A stretch of DNA of 64,000 bases, from the NCBI RefSeq assembly GCF_030816965.1, contig NZ_JAUSYQ010000002.1, positions 2,513,001 through 2,577,000 of the forward strand, read 5' to 3'. Position 1 is the stretch's first letter, and each line of letters opens with the position of its first letter. The translations under genes were made by a program, and so were the position numbers. Under the pieces are notes generated by a model, which saw only the letters and a list, made by a program, of their open reading frames with translations, had not been told where the DNA came from and made no database searches. Below are positions 58,678 through 64,000 of the stretch, in pieces. The stretch is from Streptomyces canus (GTDB lineage Bacteria; Actinomycetota; Actinomycetes; Streptomycetales; Streptomycetaceae).

Positions 58678-61407
58678 CTAGTGCGCGGCGGACTCCCAGT
58701 CCGGCCCGTCCCCCACCGAGACGCCCAGCGGCACGTTCAGATGCACGGCGTCGGACATTTCCCGGCGGACGATCTCCTCCGCGGCCTCCCGCTCCCCCGG
58801 CGCGATCTCCAGCACGATTTCGTCGTGGACCTGGAGCAGCATGCGGGACGCGAGGTCGGCCTCCCGCAGCGCACCGTCCACCTTGAGCATCGCGATCTTG
58901 ACGATGTCCGCCGCGGTCCCCTGGATCGGCGCGTTGAGAGCCATCCGCTCGGCCGCCTCACGGCGCTGACGGTTGTCGCTGTTGAGGTCGGGCAGGTACC
59001 GCCGGCGCCCGAAGAGCGTCGCCGTGTACCCCGTCGCCCGGGCCTCGTCGACCGCCCGCCGCAGATAGTCCCGCACCCCGCCGAACCGCTCGAAGTACGC
59101 GTCCATGAGGGCCCGCGCCTCCCCCGCCTCGATGTTCAGCTGCTGCGAGAGCCCGAACGCGGACAACCCGTACGCCAGCCCGTACGACATCGCCTTGATC
59201 TTGCGCCGCATCTCCGCGTCGACCCCACCGGGCTCCACGGCGAACACCTGTGAGGCGGCGGTCGTGTGCAGGTCCTCCCCCGAGGTGAACGCCTCGATGA
59301 GCCCCTCGTCCTCGGAGAGGTGAGCCATCACCCGCAGCTCGATCTGGCTGTAGTCCGCGGTCATGAGGGACTCGAAGCCGTCCCCCACCACGAACCCCCG
59401 CCGGATGGCCCGCCCCTCGTCCGTGCGGACCGGAATGTTCTGGAGGTTCGGATCCGTCGACGACAGACGGCCCGTGGCCGCGACCGTCTGGTTGAACGTC
59501 GTATGGATACGCCCGTCCGCGGCGATCGTCTTGATCAGCCCCTCGACGGTCACCCGGAGCTTGGCCTGCTCACGGTGCCGGAGCATGATCACCGGCAGTT
59601 CGTTGTCCGTCTGGGTCGCCAGCCATGCGAGCGCGTCGGCGTCCGTCGTGTAGCCGGTCTTCGTCTTCTTCGTCTTCGGCAGGCCCAGCTCCCCGAAGAG
59701 GACTTCCTGGAGCTGCTTGGGCGAGCCGAGGTTGAACTCGTGCCCGGCCGCCGCGTGCGCCTCCTTCACGGCCTGCTGGACCGCGCCCGCGAACATCTGC
59801 TCCATGGCCTCGAGGTGGGCCCGGTCGGCCGCGATGCCGTGCCGCTCCATGCGAGCCAGCAAGGCGGAGGTGGGCAGCTCCATGTCCCGCAGCAGATCCG
59901 CGGCGCCGACCTCCTCCAGGCGGCTTTCGAAGGCCGAGCCCAGATCGAGGACGGCCCGGGCCTGGATCATCAGCGCCTCGGCCTCGGCACCGTCGTCCGC
60001 GCCGAAGGCGAGCTGTCCGTCGGCCGTCGCCGCGGGAGCCAGCTCCCGGCCCAGGTACTCCAGCGACAGCGCGTCCAGGTCGAAGGACCGGCGCCCCGGC
60101 TTGACCAGGTACGCGGCGAGGGCGGTGTCCATGCCGACACCGGCGACACTCCAGTCGTGCTCGGCGAAGACCCGCATGGCGCCCTTGGCGTTGTGCAGGA
60201 CCTTGGGCCGGTCGGCGTCGGCGAGCCAGGCGACCCAGGCCCTCTCGTCGGCCTCGTCCAGCTGGGACGGGTCGAACCAGGCGGCCGCACCGCCGGACGC
60301 GGCGAGCGCGACCTCGGCGACCGAGCCGGTGCCGAGGGCCCAGGTGTCGACGGTGGCCAGGCCGAGGGGCTGCTGTGCGCCGTGCTCGGCGAGCCATCCG
60401 GCCAGCTCGCCGGTGCCGAGCACCGTGCCGTCCACCGCCACGCCGGGCGCGGCGACCGGGGCGCCCTCGGCCTCCTCGGCGCCCGGGTCGACGGCCAGCA
60501 GCCGTTCCCGCAGGGAGGGGTTCCTGATCTCCAGGGTGTCGAGGATCATCGCGAGCGACTTGCGGTCGTACGGGGCGCGCTCCAGGTCGATGACCGTCTT
60601 CGGGAGCTCAACCGTGCGCACCATCTCGGTGAGGCGACGGTTGAGCTTGACGGCCTCCAGATGGTCGCGGAGGTTCTGTCCGGCCTTGCCCTTGACCTCC
60701 TCGACGCGCTCGACCAGCTCCGCGAACGAACCGAACTGGTTGATCCACTTCGCCGCGGTCTTCTCGCCGACGCCGGGGATGCCGGGGAGGTTGTCGGACG
60801 GGTCGCCGCGCAGGGCCGCGAAATCGGGGTACTGGGCGGGCGTCAAGCCGTACTTCTCGAAGACCTTCTCCGGAGTGAACCGGGTCAGTTCCGAGACGCC
60901 CTTTGTCGGGTAGAGCACGGTGGTGTGGTCGGAGACCAGCTGGAAGGAGTCGCGGTCACCGGTGACGATCAGCACGTCGAAGCCCTCGGCCTCCGCCTGC
61001 GTGGCGAGCGTGGCGATGACGTCGTCGGCCTCGAAGCCGTCGATCGCGAAGCGCGAGACGTGCATCGCGTCGAGGAGCTCGCCGATCAGCTCGACCTGAC
61101 CCTTGAACTCGTCGGGGGTCTTGGAGCGGTTGGCCTTGTACTCCGTGAACTCCTCGGAGCGCCAGGTCTTGCGGGACACGTCGAAGGCCACCGCGAAGTG
61201 GGTGGGGGCCTCGTCGCGCAGGGTGTTGGCCAGCATCGACGCGAAGCCGTAGATCGCGTTCGTCGGCTGGCCGGTCGCGGTGGTGAAGTTCTCCGCGGGC
61301 AGCGCGAAGAACGCGCGATAGGCCAGCGAGTGCCCGTCCATGAGCATCAGACGCGGGCGGCTGCCGCCGGGGCTGTTGTCGGTCTTCTTCGCTGCTGTCT
61401 CTGCCAC
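58678..61407 (-). CDS. polA: DNA polymerase I
   Basis: The 909-aa protein has an N-terminal 5'-nuclease domain (LMLMDGHSLAYRAFFALP, DGFEADDVIATLA, VTGDRDSFQLV, YPDFAALRGDPSDNLPGIPGVGEKTA), a middle exonuclease-like domain and the C-terminal polymerase: TGRLSSTDPNLQNIPVR, motif A LMTADYSQIELRVMAHLS, motif B RRKIKAMSYGLAYGLSAFGL and motif C LLQVHDEIVLE. The middle domain lacks the DxE exonuclease signature (it reads GLATVDTWAL), so proofreading is probably absent, as in other actinobacteria. GTG 61405-61407 is used; an in-frame start eight codons earlier is possible. It acts in repair and Okazaki-fragment processing. Confidence 0.96.
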   Translation of the reverse strand: MAETAAKKTDNSPGGSRPRLMLMDGHSLAYRAFFALPAENFTTATGQPTNAIYGFASMLANTLRDEAPTHFAVAFDVSRKTWRSEEFTEYKANRSKTPDEFKGQVELIGELLDAMHVSRFAIDGFEADDVIATLATQAEAEGFDVLIVTGDRDSFQLVSDHTTVLYPTKGVSELTRFTPEKVFEKYGLTPAQYPDFAALRGDPSDNLPGIPGVGEKTAAKWINQFGSFAELVERVEEVKGKAGQNLRDHLEAVKLNRRLTEMVRTVELPKTVIDLERAPYDRKSLAMILDTLEIRNPSLRERLLAVDPGAEEAEGAPVAAPGVAVDGTVLGTGELAGWLAEHGAQQPLGLATVDTWALGTGSVAEVALAASGGAAAWFDPSQLDEADERAWVAWLADADRPKVLHNAKGAMRVFAEHDWSVAGVGMDTALAAYLVKPGRRSFDLDALSLEYLGRELAPAATADGQLAFGADDGAEAEALMIQARAVLDLGSAFESRLEEVGAADLLRDMELPTSALLARMERHGIAADRAHLEAMEQMFAGAVQQAVKEAHAAAGHEFNLGSPKQLQEVLFGELGLPKTKKTKTGYTTDADALAWLATQTDNELPVIMLRHREQAKLRVTVEGLIKTIAADGRIHTTFNQTVAATGRLSSTDPNLQNIPVRTDEGRAIRRGFVVGDGFESLMTADYSQIELRVMAHLSEDEGLIEAFTSGEDLHTTAASQVFAVEPGGVDAEMRRKIKAMSYGLAYGLSAFGLSQQLNIEAGEARALMDAYFERFGGVRDYLRRAVDEARATGYTATLFGRRRYLPDLNSDNRQRREAAERMALNAPIQGTAADIVKIAMLKVDGALREADLASRMLLQVHDEIVLEIAPGEREAAEEIVRREMSDAVHLNVPLGVSVGDGPDWESAAH

Positions 61408-61575
61408 GCCCCCGATCCTGCCACGCCCCACTGACAGTCAGACCCGCCCGCCGCCGACGGCACAGAAGGGGCAAGCTCTGCCGCCGCCTCCCGCAGCCCC
61501 GGCAAACGCCGTTGTCACCGGCGCGTGCGAGGATCGGAGACGTACCTCACATGTGTGTGCGAAGGAGAGAGTCCG

Positions 61576-63855
<2,280 letters not shown>

Positions 63856-63908
63856 GCGTTTGCTCAGCGCAGGCAGTCGTAGCGACCAGGACGAACGGAG
63901 CCCGCCCC

Positions 63909-64000
63909 ATGGGTGAGCAGCAGCACGCCACGTTTCCTCAAGAGGTCATCGACGAGTACGCGGCGCTCGGCGTCGACCTCGTCGCCATGTTCTCGGCCGG
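63909..64000 (+). CDS. N-terminus of a protein cut by the window end, possibly a hotdog-fold thioesterase
   Basis: The ATG at 63909 opens MGEQQHATFPQEVIDEYAAL, followed by GVDLVAMFSAG, after which the window ends. The pattern FPQEVIDEYAALGVDL resembles the start of PaaI-type thioesterases that I recall from Streptomyces, but 30 residues are not enough for a firm call. It lies 53 bases after the molybdoenzyme stop in the same direction. Confidence 0.45.
   Translation, partial: MGEQQHATFPQEVIDEYAALGVDLVAMFSA

Noticed and set aside
59266..61434. A 722-codon open frame opposite polA
   Set aside because: It is antisense to a complete polA, without motifs or a ribosome site.

Overview
The window is about 72% GC by eye, with the codon bias, GTG starts and gene families of Streptomyces: DUF397 and XRE/DUF5753 pairs, a 44-residue SPW_0924-like peptide and a Streptomyces-type ribosomal protein S1. 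It reads as a stretch of the conserved chromosomal core. The order aroQ, terC/terD, uvrB, glpQ, ogt, coaE, rpsA, hrpB, polA recalls the arrangement I remember around S. coelicolor polA (from memory, not searched). I see no tRNA, rRNA, CRISPR, phage or insertion sequence.

Layout. 1-2.4 kb: end of an amino-acid ABC importer, type II dehydroquinase (aroQ), an S66 peptidase. 2.4-3.2 kb: a scar made of an MFS transporter stub fused tail-to-tail to a decayed Ca2+/H+ antiporter. 3.2-11 kb: a leftward block with a 100-aa protein, terC under a putative Mn2+ (yybP-ykoY) riboswitch, a TerD/degenerate-ATPase fusion, terD, uvrB and an MHYT membrane sensor. 11-20.4 kb: glpQ, ogt, a formaldehyde-dehydrogenase remnant, a VOC protein, the psuG-psuK pseudouridine pair, a methyltransferase, a CorA transporter, a CBS protein, a uridine-kinase-like protein, DUF2293 and DUF1772. 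20.4-24.8 kb: a GltD-like oxidoreductase, a 39-bp tandem repeat, and a divergent AhpD-like/MocR pair around a dyad operator. 24.8-27.2 kb: a WhiJ-like cassette (DUF397, XRE/DUF5753, HATPase, 148-aa unknown). 27.4-38.5 kb: ABC exporter, frame-broken DUF899, cytochrome P450, frame-broken amidohydrolase, EEP hydrolase, FUSC transporter, nucleotidyltransferase, RidA, GNAT.

38.5-41.6 kb: an NCS1 permease/racemase operon opposite a GntR-FCD regulator, with a 14-bp palindrome between them; this is probably a hydantoin or allantoin uptake locus. 41.6-46.5 kb: proline iminopeptidase, uracil-DNA glycosylase, S4 RNA-binding protein, DoxX, acyltransferase-like protein, TPR protein. 46.5-51.2 kb: coaE, PAC2, rpsA with a long leader, SAM methyltransferase. 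51.2-64 kb: HrpB helicase, DUF3068 with its small upstream peptide, a secreted lytic transglycosylase with an Ig-like tail, DUF4184, polA, an FdhF/YdeP-type molybdenum oxidoreductase and the start of a further gene.

Three threads run across the window. Many genes show a TANNNT box 6-8 nt before the start codon, consistent with leaderless mRNAs. A dispersed intergenic repeat occurs at least three times. Four otherwise well-conserved genes carry frameshifts, which are either real decay or assembly indels. The least explained candidates for new biology are the TerD/degenerate-ATPase module beside riboswitch-controlled terC, and the WhiJ-like cassette whose palindrome sits on the HATPase promoter.
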